From NCBI GenBank assembly GCA_015067975.1, contig SVLK01000011.1, positions 1-48,372 of the forward strand: 48,372 nucleotides of DNA, written 5' to 3'. Below the pieces are notes generated by a model. That model did no database searches and had not been told where the DNA came from. It saw only the letters and a program-made list of their open reading frames with translations. This stretch comes from Oscillospiraceae bacterium (GTDB lineage Bacteria; Bacillota; Clostridia; Oscillospirales; Oscillospiraceae). The first letter of the stretch is position 1, and the number at the start of each line of letters is the position of its first letter. Positions 23,333 through 31,994 of the stretch are shown here, piece after piece. The position numbers and the translations under genes are program-made.

Positions 23333-25404
23333 TGGCCGAGATCCTTTCCCCCGCCGGATCGTGGGAGTCCATGGTCGCGGCGGTGCAGAACGGTGCAGAC
23401 GCCGTCTATATGGGCGTGGGCGCTTTTAACGCCCGCCGCAACGCCAAAAACTTCTCCGATGAAGATTTTTTGGCGGCGATTCGTTATTGCCATTTGCGGG
23501 GCGTAAAAGTTTACCTGACACTGAACACTTTGCTGACCGACCGCGAACTGGATGAGGCCGCCCATGTGCTGCGTATGGCCTCCGACTACGGAGCCGATGC
23601 TGTACTGGTACAGGATTGGGGAGCTTTGACGCTGGCACGGGAAGTGGCTCCGGATCTGCCGGTGCACGCCAGCACGCAGATGAGCCTGATGAGTCTGGGC
23701 GGCGCCAACTACGCTGCCGGACTCGGTATGGAGCGGGTCGTTTTGGCTCGCGAGCTGTCTGCCGGGGAAATCGGCGAGATCTGCCGCGGGTGCAGCATAG
23801 AAGTAGAGACTTTCGCTCACGGTGCATTGTGCATGTGCTACTCCGGACAGTGTGCCATGAGCGCACTGATCGGTCAGCGTAGCGGTAACCGTGGCCGCTG
23901 TGCCCAGCCCTGCCGCCTGCCTTACGGCGTAAATGCCCCGGCCAAGAACACCTATCCGCTGAGCTTGAAAGACGCCAATCTCTCTGCCTATCTGCAGGAG
24001 ATGGAAGAGATGGGCGTAGCCTGTCTGAAGCTGGAAGGGCGCATGAAGCGGCCGGAATATGTGGCTATAGTGACCGGCATCTATCGCCGGTTGCTGGATG
24101 AAAGACGTGCACCTTCCCAGCAGGAAGCGCAGCAGCTCTATGATGCTTTTTCCCGCAGCGGCTTTACGCAGGGATACTATCTGGGCAAAAAGGGCAAGAG
24201 TATGTTTGGAACAAGGCCGGAAAACACACCTGAGCCAAAAGAATTGTTTGCCGCAGCCAGAGAAACCTACGAAAAGGGTGAGCGCCGCGAGGTGGGCGTA
24301 ACGATGCATTGTATTGTACGCTCGGATGCTCCTTCTGTGCTAACTGTACGCACAGAAGATATGGAAATCTGCATAGAGGGCACCGTTCCGGAAGCGGCTC
24401 GGAACCGCGCATTGACCGCCGAAGAACTGGAAACACGGCTGCGCAAAACCGGCGGCACTGTCTTTTCCGTTGAGCACGTTGACGTGGAACTGGACGATGG
24501 GCTGATGCTCAGCGCCGGCGCCATCAACGCCATGCGCCGCGATGCATTGGAGCAGCTGCAGCAGCTGCTGGAACAGCGCGGCACGCAGCACCGACGCACC
24601 TTTGACGCAGCGCCGCTGCCCGCAGTGCTGCCGCAGCAGCAGGAGCTGCGTTTTACCTGCTCGATCGCCAAGGCAGAACAGCTGACCGACGCACTGGTCA
24701 ACTGCGCACCGGAGATGATCTACATTCCGTTGGAACTGCTGGAGCAGATAGACTTAGCACCTTATGCCGGTCGCACCCGGTTTTGTGCCGTACTGCCTCG
24801 AGTCTTCCGCACGGCTGACGAGGAGAAGTTCCGCCGTATTTTGCAAAATACCCCTCACATTTCAGCGGTGGCCATCAACAATCTGGGACATCTGCCCATT
24901 GTTGACGGACTGGCTCTGGAAGTGCGCGGCGATTTTGGCATGAACGTATTCAACTCCCGCTCGCTGCTGTTCCTGAAAGAACAAGGGCTGCATACCGCCA
25001 CCGTTTCCTTTGAGTTGCGGCAGGCGCAGATCCGGGATCTGACAAAATATCTCCCCTGTGAGGCTATCGTTTATGGGCGTCTGCCGCTGATGATCATGGA
25101 AAACTGCGTGATCACCAACAACGTGGGATGCAACTGCCAAAACGAGAATTATTTGTCCGACCGTACCGGCGAGCGGTTTCCGCTGCTGCGCGCTTACGGC
25201 TGCCGTAACGAAATTCAGAATAGCCACACGCTGTTCCTGGCCGATAAGCCGGATTATCGCAAGGCCGGTCTTTCGTTGGCGCGGCTGCGCTTTACCACCG
25301 AGTCGCCGAAGGAGTGCGTGCAGGTATTCCGCCGCTATCTGGGAGAAAATGACTACACCCCCAGCGACATCACTCGCGGTCTTTTCTACCGCGGTGTGGA
25401 ATAG
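23332..25404 (+). CDS. U32 family protein, probable RNA hydroxylation enzyme
   Basis: 690 residues. The N-terminal TIM-barrel-like U32 domain includes LSPAGSWESMVAAVQNGADAVY-type start (split across residues 4-26), STQMSLMS and the signature VETFAHGALCMCYSGQC. Further Cys residues (GRCAQPCR, then CNC near 600) fit an iron-sulfur cluster. A C-terminal extension of about 300 residues matches the U32 proteins with a DUF3656-like region. U32 proteins were named peptidases, but RlhA and TrhP members hydroxylate rRNA or wobble uridine; this length resembles RlhA more than TrhP. Which RNA it acts on is inference. Translationally coupled to zapA. Confidence 0.85.
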   Translation: MAEILSPAGSWESMVAAVQNGADAVYMGVGAFNARRNAKNFSDEDFLAAIRYCHLRGVKVYLTLNTLLTDRELDEAAHVLRMASDYGADAVLVQDWGALTLAREVAPDLPVHASTQMSLMSLGGANYAAGLGMERVVLARELSAGEIGEICRGCSIEVETFAHGALCMCYSGQCAMSALIGQRSGNRGRCAQPCRLPYGVNAPAKNTYPLSLKDANLSAYLQEMEEMGVACLKLEGRMKRPEYVAIVTGIYRRLLDERRAPSQQEAQQLYDAFSRSGFTQGYYLGKKGKSMFGTRPENTPEPKELFAAARETYEKGERREVGVTMHCIVRSDAPSVLTVRTEDMEICIEGTVPEAARNRALTAEELETRLRKTGGTVFSVEHVDVELDDGLMLSAGAINAMRRDALEQLQQLLEQRGTQHRRTFDAAPLPAVLPQQQELRFTCSIAKAEQLTDALVNCAPEMIYIPLELLEQIDLAPYAGRTRFCAVLPRVFRTADEEKFRRILQNTPHISAVAINNLGHLPIVDGLALEVRGDFGMNVFNSRSLLFLKEQGLHTATVSFELRQAQIRDLTKYLPCEAIVYGRLPLMIMENCVITNNVGCNCQNENYLSDRTGERFPLLRAYGCRNEIQNSHTLFLADKPDYRKAGLSLARLRFTTESPKECVQVFRRYLGENDYTPSDITRGLFYRGVE

Positions 25405-25480
25405 TTGATTTCGATTTGTATATTTCTGTTTGAATTATCCTATTTGTTTTATTTTAAGAGTGATTAAAGGATTGATTGTC

Positions 25481-25933
25481 ATGATGGAACTGAAAATCAA
25501 AGCCGTTTCTCCCCGCATCGGCAAAGACATTCCCGCCCCCCGCTACGCTACCGATGGCGCTGCCGCCATGGATCTGTGCGCCTGCATTGACGAGCCGGTG
25601 GTGATACCCGCCGGCGGACGGAAGGTCGTCCCCTCCGGCATTGCCATCGCCTTGCCCAGCCGGGACTATGTGGCGCTGTTGTTTGCCCGCAGCGGTCTTG
25701 GCATCAAAAAGGGTATTTGCCTGGCCAACGGGGTAGGTGTGATCGACAGCGACTACCGCGGTGAAATTGCCGTGGGACTTGCCAATCTTTCCGGCGAAGA
25801 CTATACCGTGATGCCCGGCGACCGCATTGCGCAGATGATGATCGCACCCGTAGTCTGCCCCACCTTGTCTTTTGTGAACACACTGGACGAAACGGAGCGC
25901 GGAGCAGGCGGTCTTGGCTCTACGGGGCGGTGA
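25481..25933 (+). CDS. dut: dUTP diphosphatase, trimeric type
   Basis: 150 residues. It hydrolyses dUTP to dUMP and pyrophosphate, limiting uracil in DNA and feeding dTMP synthesis. All five trimeric-dUTPase motifs can be seen: AAAMDLCA, ARSGLG, GVGVIDSDYRGEI with the catalytic Asp, RIAQMM, and the C-terminal P-loop-like RGAGGLGSTGR, in which the usual stacking Phe is Leu. The ATG at 25481 follows AAAGGA; the frame continues upstream without a ribosome binding site. It starts a plus-strand run leading into maf and mreC. Confidence 0.92.
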   Translation: MMELKIKAVSPRIGKDIPAPRYATDGAAAMDLCACIDEPVVIPAGGRKVVPSGIAIALPSRDYVALLFARSGLGIKKGICLANGVGVIDSDYRGEIAVGLANLSGEDYTVMPGDRIAQMMIAPVVCPTLSFVNTLDETERGAGGLGSTGR

Positions 25934-25938
25934 CAGAC

Positions 25939-26511
25939 ATGGCGAAAATCATTTTGGCATCCGGTTCGCCGCGGCGGCAGGAGCTGCTGCAGCGCATCGG
26001 CATTACAGATTTTGAGGTGCGTGTCCCTTGCGCAGACGAATCTTACCCGGAAACAATGACGCCGCAGCAGATTGTAGAGCACATTAGCCGAAAAAAGTCC
26101 ATGGCTCTGCGCAGCGCCGAAGACGAAATCGTTATTACCGCTGACACCATGGTGTTTCTGGATGACCAACGGTTAGGGAAACCGGCAGACAAAGCTGACG
26201 CTTTGGCGATTCTGACTGCATTACAGGGACGGCATCACACCGTCTGTACCGGGGTGACTGTACGGCAGGGCGATACTGTCCTTACCCGCAGCGCATCCAC
26301 CCAGGTCTATTTTCGAGAGGCGACACGCTCCGAACTATTGGCTTATATCCGCGGTGGCGAACCCATGGATAAAGCAGGCGCATACGGCGTACAGGGGCAA
26401 GGAGCACTGTTGGTGGAGCGAATCGACGGCGACTTTTTCAATGTAATGGGCCTGCCGGTACTTCTTTTAAGCCAGATGCTGCGGCAGTTTGGCGTAAATC
26501 TTTTGGACTGA
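25939..26511 (+). CDS. maf: Maf-type nucleoside triphosphate pyrophosphatase
   Basis: 190 residues. Maf proteins hydrolyse non-canonical or modified nucleoside triphosphates and can arrest septation when overproduced. LASGSPRRQELL at the N-terminus, ADTMVF (catalytic Asp region) and GAYGVQGQGALLVERIDGDFFNVMGLP are conserved. Either the GTG at 25930, overlapping the dut stop, or the ATG at 25939 could start it; the ATG gives the family N-terminus MAKIILASGSP. It stands just upstream of mreC as in many Firmicutes. Confidence 0.92.
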   Translation: MAKIILASGSPRRQELLQRIGITDFEVRVPCADESYPETMTPQQIVEHISRKKSMALRSAEDEIVITADTMVFLDDQRLGKPADKADALAILTALQGRHHTVCTGVTVRQGDTVLTRSASTQVYFREATRSELLAYIRGGEPMDKAGAYGVQGQGALLVERIDGDFFNVMGLPVLLLSQMLRQFGVNLLD

Positions 26512-26520
26512 GGAGTCTGC

Positions 26521-27360
26521 ATGAAAAACTTTTTCACCAAAAACGGAATCATTCTTCTTACGGTGATCACGGTACTGGCTGTGGCGCTGTGCATTGTTTC
26601 TGCTGCCAGCCGCGGCACGGGCTTTGTGCACAATGCGCTGGGCGTGATCGCCTCGCCGTTCCGCGCAGCCGGTGGTGCAGTTACCGGCTGGGTCAGCAGT
26701 ATTTCCGAACATTTTGAATCCGTAGAATCGCTGCAGCTGGAAAATGACGAGCTGCGCAAGCAGGTAGCCGAACTGGAGCGTCAGCTGCGGCAAGCGCAGG
26801 AAGACAGCGAGGAGAACCGCCGTCTGCGGACGCTGCTGAACTTGCGGCAGCAACGGCAGGATTTTGTTTTCGAGTCTGCCAAAATCGTCGCGCAAAGCAG
26901 CTCCAACTGGGCCTCTACCCTGACTTTGAATAAGGGCACTTCTGCGCAGGTTGCTGTGGGCGACTGCGTAGTAAATGAAGAAGGTTTTCTAGTAGGTGTG
27001 ATCACTGACGCAGGACTGAACTGGAGTACGGTGACTACGATTCTGGACACAAGCTCTCAGCTGGGGTCCAAGGTGTTCCGTACCGGCGAAACGACGGTGG
27101 CCCAAGGCGATCTGAGTTTAATGAACAGCGGGTTTTTGAAGCTTTCCTATCTGGCTGATGAATCCAGCGCCATTAACGGCGATCTGGTCGTTACCTCCGG
27201 TCTGGGTGGCTTCTATCCCTCCGATTTGGTCATCGGTTCTGTGGATGCCATTTACACCGATGACAACGGTCTGACCAAATATGCCGTGCTGCAGCCGAAA
27301 GTTTCTCTGGCGGATCTGACACAGGTCTTCGTCATTGTGGACTTTCAAGTGATAGACTGA
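26521..27360 (+). CDS. mreC: Rod-shape-determining protein MreC
   Basis: 279 residues. One N-terminal membrane segment (about 9-28) is followed by a coiled coil (about 65-105, LQLENDELRKQVAELERQL) and a periplasm-facing beta domain with SSNWASTLTLNKG and the closing VTSGLGGFYPSDLVIGSV, both family hallmarks. MreC links the MreB elongation machinery to PBP2. It is followed by mreD and PBP2; no mreB gene lies beside it. Confidence 0.95.
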   Translation: MKNFFTKNGIILLTVITVLAVALCIVSAASRGTGFVHNALGVIASPFRAAGGAVTGWVSSISEHFESVESLQLENDELRKQVAELERQLRQAQEDSEENRRLRTLLNLRQQRQDFVFESAKIVAQSSSNWASTLTLNKGTSAQVAVGDCVVNEEGFLVGVITDAGLNWSTVTTILDTSSQLGSKVFRTGETTVAQGDLSLMNSGFLKLSYLADESSAINGDLVVTSGLGGFYPSDLVIGSVDAIYTDDNGLTKYAVLQPKVSLADLTQVFVIVDFQVID

Positions 27361-27369
27361 GAGGCATCT

Positions 27370-27876
27370 ATGACGCAACGGGATTTGACGATCAAGTGGG
27401 CCTTTTTCAGCTGCGCCGCTCTTTTCTTTATTGCGCTGCAGCAGCTGGTGCTCAATCATCTGGAAATTGGGGGAGTACACCCCTATCTTTTGCCTATGCT
27501 ACCGGCGATGGCCGTGATTCTGGAGGGGCAAAAAGAAAGTGCCTTTTTTGCAGTAGGTATGGGGTTATTCTGTGACCTCCTTTCTCCGGCAGTAATTCCC
27601 TGTTTTTATACCATCGCCTTTCTGGTCTGTTCTCTGCTCTGCGGCCTGCTGGCCGGACGCGTGATCATGCCGGGCTTTCTATGCTCGTTTGTCTGTGGAG
27701 CGCTGGCCATGGTGATGACCGATCTTTTGCAAATGCTGTTTTTTACCTTTTATGGCAGTTTTTCTTTTACCGATGCCCTTTTGCTGATGGGTAAGGAACT
27801 GCTGTTGTCCATTGCTGCCGCACCGCTGATTTTTTTGGTTTTTCGCAGAATCAGCCGGCGGCTGCACAACGAATAA
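27370..27876 (+). CDS. mreD: Rod-shape-determining protein MreD
   Basis: 168 residues, almost entirely hydrophobic with five or six predicted membrane segments (for example WAFFSCAALFFIALQQLVL near 12-30), the normal MreD profile. It belongs to the elongation complex with MreC, PBP2 and RodA. Sequence conservation of MreD is low, so the call rests on topology, length and position between mreC and PBP2. It begins nine bases after mreC. Confidence 0.85.
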   Translation: MTQRDLTIKWAFFSCAALFFIALQQLVLNHLEIGGVHPYLLPMLPAMAVILEGQKESAFFAVGMGLFCDLLSPAVIPCFYTIAFLVCSLLCGLLAGRVIMPGFLCSFVCGALAMVMTDLLQMLFFTFYGSFSFTDALLLMGKELLLSIAAAPLIFLVFRRISRRLHNE

Positions 27877-27897
27877 CCCAAAGAAAGGAGGCTCTTT

Positions 27898-29964
27898 GTG
27901 AAGACTTCTCACCCATTTATCCGGCGTTTGATCATGCTGGGTCTTTTCTGGGGCGCGATCTCGCTGCTGTTTGCACTTGTGATGTACAACACCCAGATCC
28001 TGCACGGAGAAGAATATCGCGCAAAATCTCTGTCCAGCAATGCCGCCAGTGAGGTGGTGGAAGCTTCCCGCGGTATTGTTACTGACCGCAACGGCAAAGA
28101 GCTGATCTCCAACCGCCTGACCTACACTTTGCGCTTTTCTGCCGACTCCTTTGACGACGATGCCGCGCTCAATGCCGCTATCTGGCGCCTGATGGAACTG
28201 TGCCAGAAAAATGGGGTGTCGTGGAACGATTCTCTCCCTTTAACGCAAACTCTTCCTGTCGCTTTGCAGAACAAAACGTTTGATGAGCGTTTTGTGATGT
28301 GGGCCGAAGATGAAGAACTGCCCGGCAGCGAGAAAAAAGTCTTTTCTCTGGACATGACGGCGCAGGAGCTGATGGATCATCTGACTACCCTGTATGGACT
28401 TGACAACGGCTATACGCCGCAGCAGGCCCGGCTGATTGCCGGTGTGCGCTATGAACTGGCTGTACACGAGCTGTTGGGCAATTACTATACTTTTGCCGAC
28501 GATGTTTCGGTGGAGCTGATCAGTCAGGTAACTGACGGACGCTTTGAGGGCGTCAGCACCGGTACTGCCTCCGCCCGCGTATATAACACCACCTATGCTG
28601 CCCACATTCTCGGCCGTATCGGCCCCATTTATCACGAGGAATGGGCCGGCGATGAGGAGGCCGGGATTGTCGGTTACGAAGATCTTGGCTACGCCATGAA
28701 CGCTCTGGTCGGCAAAGACGGCGTGGAACAGGCCTTTGAATCCTATTTGCACGGTACCGACGGAACAAAGCTGGTAACCACCAGCAGCGACGGCAAAATT
28801 ACGGGCGAAATCTACATGGTGGAGCCACAGCCGGGAAACACAGTAGCGCTGACTCTTGACATTGATCTGCAAGCTGCTACCGAAAACTCTTTGGCACAGG
28901 TCATCGGCGCTATGGAACGAAGCGACGGACGCCGCCGCGGCGGCGCAGCTGCCGTCATCGGCATCGGCAACGGCGAAGTTCTGGCGTTGGCGTCCTATCC
29001 CACCTATGACCTGTCCCGTTTCGACGAGCTGTACGACTCGCTGGTTAATGATACAGTAGGGACTCCGCTTTATAACCGCGCCACCTACGGCACGTATGCA
29101 CCGGGTTCTACCTTTAAGCCCATGACATCGGTGGCCGCTTTAGAGAGCGGTATTATTACTCCCCATACAGAAATCCGCGACCGCGGCAGATACACTTATT
29201 ATGCCTTTCCGCAGCCTCAATGCTGGATTTACGACCAGTACGGCGGTACCCACGGATATGTGAATGTTACGGACGCTATCACCGTATCCTGCAACTACTT
29301 TTTCTATGAAGTAGGTCGGCTGACCGGCATTGACACGCTGGCAAGCTATGCCCGTCAGTTTGGTTTCGGCCAATCTACCGGCATCGAAATCGGTGACAGC
29401 GCCGGTGCACTGGCCTCACCGGAATACGCCGAGGCAAATGAATTGGAATGGACTGACGGTCAAACTTTGACCGCTGCCATTGGCCAGAGCTACAACCTGT
29501 TTACGCCTTTACAGTTGGCCAACTATACTGCCACTTTGGCCGGCGGTGGTGAGCACTATCAGGCACATCTTTTGAAGAATGTTAAGTCCTACGACAACAC
29601 TTCACTGATTTACGCCTATGATGCCGAGCCATTAAATACCGTAGAGATCAGCGATAGCACGCTCAATGCGGTGCTCAGCGGTATGCACAACCTGACCACA
29701 GGCAGTCTATACTACAACTTTAAAGACTGCGTTGTATCCGCCGGAGCTAAAACCGGCACCGCCGAAGTGGGCGGTGATGACCTCAATGGCGTATTCATCG
29801 CCTTTGCCCCGTACGAAGATCCTCAGATCGCTGTGGCTATCGCTATCGAAAAGGCCGAGGCCGGCGGTGATCTGGCTCCCATTGCTGTAGATATCATCAA
29901 TGCGTATTTCTCCCGCAGTGAAATCGGCACTACCATCATCGGAGAAAATACACTGATTCAATAA
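27898..29964 (+). CDS. mrdA: Penicillin-binding protein 2, elongation transpeptidase
   Basis: 688 residues from a GTG preceded by AAAGGAGG. One N-terminal membrane anchor (about 8-28) is followed by a pedestal/dimerisation domain and a C-terminal transpeptidase domain: SxxK is S404-TF-K407, SxN is S464-C-N466 and KTG is at 618-620 (KTGT). It cross-links peptidoglycan for lateral wall growth together with a RodA glycosyltransferase, not encoded here. The mreC-mreD-PBP2 order supports the elongation-specific assignment over a division PBP. A beta-lactam target. Confidence 0.92.
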   Translation: MKTSHPFIRRLIMLGLFWGAISLLFALVMYNTQILHGEEYRAKSLSSNAASEVVEASRGIVTDRNGKELISNRLTYTLRFSADSFDDDAALNAAIWRLMELCQKNGVSWNDSLPLTQTLPVALQNKTFDERFVMWAEDEELPGSEKKVFSLDMTAQELMDHLTTLYGLDNGYTPQQARLIAGVRYELAVHELLGNYYTFADDVSVELISQVTDGRFEGVSTGTASARVYNTTYAAHILGRIGPIYHEEWAGDEEAGIVGYEDLGYAMNALVGKDGVEQAFESYLHGTDGTKLVTTSSDGKITGEIYMVEPQPGNTVALTLDIDLQAATENSLAQVIGAMERSDGRRRGGAAAVIGIGNGEVLALASYPTYDLSRFDELYDSLVNDTVGTPLYNRATYGTYAPGSTFKPMTSVAALESGIITPHTEIRDRGRYTYYAFPQPQCWIYDQYGGTHGYVNVTDAITVSCNYFFYEVGRLTGIDTLASYARQFGFGQSTGIEIGDSAGALASPEYAEANELEWTDGQTLTAAIGQSYNLFTPLQLANYTATLAGGGEHYQAHLLKNVKSYDNTSLIYAYDAEPLNTVEISDSTLNAVLSGMHNLTTGSLYYNFKDCVVSAGAKTGTAEVGGDDLNGVFIAFAPYEDPQIAVAIAIEKAEAGGDLAPIAVDIINAYFSRSEIGTTIIGENTLIQ

Positions 29965-29978
29965 GGAGACCCTCGCAT

Positions 29979-31844
29979 ATGTCTGAACGCTATGTATTCG
30001 ATCCCCGCGACATCCGATACAAATCACCTTTCGGCGCCGTATCCTGCGGCACAACTGTTTCTTTTACCTTGCGCCCGTTGGTGCGTGAGCAGTTTATCAG
30101 CTGCACGCTGCTGATCTGGCAGGAATTTGCTTTCCATGCACAGGAAATCGATCTTCCTTCCCCTGGCGAAGGCGTCTTTTCCGGCACGTTCGCTGCACCG
30201 GAGTTGCCGGAGCTGATCTGGTACGGTTTCCGTTTCACCCGTGCCAACGGAGAGAAAGTCTGGCTGGGTAAAAACGGCTATTGCAAACAACAGGAAATGC
30301 TCAGCTGGCAATTGACGGTCTATGACGGAACAACTACTACACCTGAATGGTTTGGCAACGGCGTAACTTACCAAATTTTTCCAGATAGATTCTGCCGCTT
30401 GTCCGTCCCGGATGTCAGTAATATGGTTGGAAACCGCGTCGTACACGAGGACTGGAACGAGCAGATGGTCTATCAACCCAGCGAAAAGGGTGAGATTCTC
30501 AACAACGACTACTTTGCAGGAAGTCTGCAAGGTATTCGCTCCAAGTTGGATTATCTGCAAAGTCTTGGCGTGACTACGTTATATCTTTGTCCTATTTTCG
30601 AGGCAGCCAGCAACCATCGCTACAATACGGCAGACTACATGGTGATAGACCCCATGTTGGGCACGGAAGAGGATTTTCGCCAGCTGTGTGCTGATGCTAA
30701 GGAGCGCGGGATCCGCATTATGCTGGACGGTGTCTTTAATCACACCGGCAGCAACAGCCGTTATTTTAATGCGGACGGTTTTTATGACGAAGTCGGAGCT
30801 GCACAGAGCAAGGATTCCCCTTATGCTAAATGGTTCAATTTCTCCCGCTGGCCTACCCATTACGATTCCTGGTGGGGCATTCATACGTTGCCGGCGGTTA
30901 ACGAGAACGACGAGGCATACCGCAAATTTATTATTACCGGTGAAGATAGCGTGGTACGGCATTGGCTGCGCGCCGGAGCCTCCGGCTGGCGCTTGGATGT
31001 GGCAGATGAGCTGCCCGATGACTTTATTGCCGATATCCGCCGCGTGATGGAAGAAGAGAACCCCGACAGCTTCCTGTTAGGCGAGGTTTGGGAAGACGGT
31101 ACCACCAAAATTGCATACAGTCGCCGCCGCCGCTATTTGCTGGGCAATGAGACCCATGGCTTGATGAATTATCCTTTCCGCACCGCCGCGCTGGCGTGGC
31201 TGACCGGCGGTGACGCCGCAGACTTTTATGAAAGCATGGAAACGTTGCGTGAGAACTATCCTCCGCAGGCGTTCTATTCCAGCCTCAATATTTTAGGCAC
31301 GCACGACACACCTCGTATTTTAACGCTGTTGGGTGTCGACCCCGAAGTAAAGCTTGACAGCAAGGAGCATAGGGCCAACTACCGTCTCAGCGCGCAAGAG
31401 CTGCTGCGCGGTACGGCGCGGCTACGACTGGCAGCTATGCTGGCCTTCTCCTTCCCCGGCTCGCCCACAGTTTTTTACGGCGATGAGGTCGGCATGCAGG
31501 GCTTTGAGGATCCGCTGAACCGTGGTACCTACCCTTGGGGTGGTGAGGATCAATCTATGTTGGCCTTCTATCGCAAGTTAGGTGCTCTGCGAAAAGAACG
31601 TCCGTCCATGCAAAGCGGCGACATCTCTTATTTGTATGCCCGTGGCGGTGGACTGGTGTTCCGCCGCACTAAGGGTGACGAAGTTACCGTAACGGCCTTG
31701 AACGCCGGCGACGAGCCTTTGGAACTGACGTTGCCCTGGGACGGTGCTTTTGCCACTGACGCTCTGACCGGACAGAAGTTCTGCGTGCGCGACGAGTTGC
31801 TACACCTGTATCTACCAGCCAGCAGCGGAACGATTTTGATTTGA
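29979..31844 (+). CDS. GH13 alpha-glucan hydrolase, neopullulanase/cyclomaltodextrinase type
   Basis: 621 residues without a signal peptide, so cytoplasmic. An N-terminal beta-sandwich domain (about 1-110, as in the GH13 neopullulanase group) precedes the barrel, with conserved regions DGVFNHTG, GWRLDVADE (nucleophile D340), LLGEVWED (acid/base E369) and GTHDTPR (D443). A C-terminal beta domain closes it. It should cut alpha-1,4 and possibly alpha-1,6 links in imported maltodextrins or pullulan fragments. It sits between cell-shape and chromosome-segregation genes with no sugar transporter near, an unusual setting. GGAG precedes the ATG. Its terminator contains a parS site. Confidence 0.9.
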   Translation: MSERYVFDPRDIRYKSPFGAVSCGTTVSFTLRPLVREQFISCTLLIWQEFAFHAQEIDLPSPGEGVFSGTFAAPELPELIWYGFRFTRANGEKVWLGKNGYCKQQEMLSWQLTVYDGTTTTPEWFGNGVTYQIFPDRFCRLSVPDVSNMVGNRVVHEDWNEQMVYQPSEKGEILNNDYFAGSLQGIRSKLDYLQSLGVTTLYLCPIFEAASNHRYNTADYMVIDPMLGTEEDFRQLCADAKERGIRIMLDGVFNHTGSNSRYFNADGFYDEVGAAQSKDSPYAKWFNFSRWPTHYDSWWGIHTLPAVNENDEAYRKFIITGEDSVVRHWLRAGASGWRLDVADELPDDFIADIRRVMEEENPDSFLLGEVWEDGTTKIAYSRRRRYLLGNETHGLMNYPFRTAALAWLTGGDAADFYESMETLRENYPPQAFYSSLNILGTHDTPRILTLLGVDPEVKLDSKEHRANYRLSAQELLRGTARLRLAAMLAFSFPGSPTVFYGDEVGMQGFEDPLNRGTYPWGGEDQSMLAFYRKLGALRKERPSMQSGDISYLYARGGGLVFRRTKGDEVTVTALNAGDEPLELTLPWDGAFATDALTGQKFCVRDELLHLYLPASSGTILI

Positions 31845-31849
31845 CCTTT

Positions 31850-31883
31850 GAGGAGATGTTTCACGTGAAACATCTCCTCTTTT
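31850..31883 (+). terminator. Terminator whose stem contains a parS site
   Basis: Bases 31850-31879 form a perfect 30-base palindrome followed by TTTT. It starts six bases after the GH13 stop codon, where a terminator is expected. Its central 16 bases are an exact parS. Confidence 0.7.
31857..31872. promoter_or_regulatory. parS site 1
   Basis: Exact match to the ParB centromere TGTTTCACGTGAAACA, a perfect palindrome. ParB loads here and spreads; this copy is embedded in the GH13 terminator. Confidence 0.95.
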
Positions 31884-31889
31884 CATCTT

Positions 31890-31905
31890 TGTTTCACGTG
31901 AAACA
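31890..31905. promoter_or_regulatory. parS site 2
   Basis: A second exact TGTTTCACGTGAAACA, 33 bases (about three helical turns) from site 1 and about 20 bases upstream of the parA promoter, so bound ParB could also affect parA transcription. Confidence 0.95.
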
Positions 31906-31925
31906 CTGTTTTTTAAAAATTTAGG

Positions 31926-31953
31926 TTGAATCCTCGTTTCTTTATGATATACT
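31926..31953 (+). promoter_or_regulatory. parA-parB promoter
   Basis: TTGAAT (31926-31931), a 16-base spacer and TATACT (31948-31953) with an upstream TG. It lies just downstream of two parS sites. Confidence 0.7.
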
Positions 31954-31994
31954 TAATTTGTTATATTATTGCTTAGAGAAAGCGAGTGCATATT

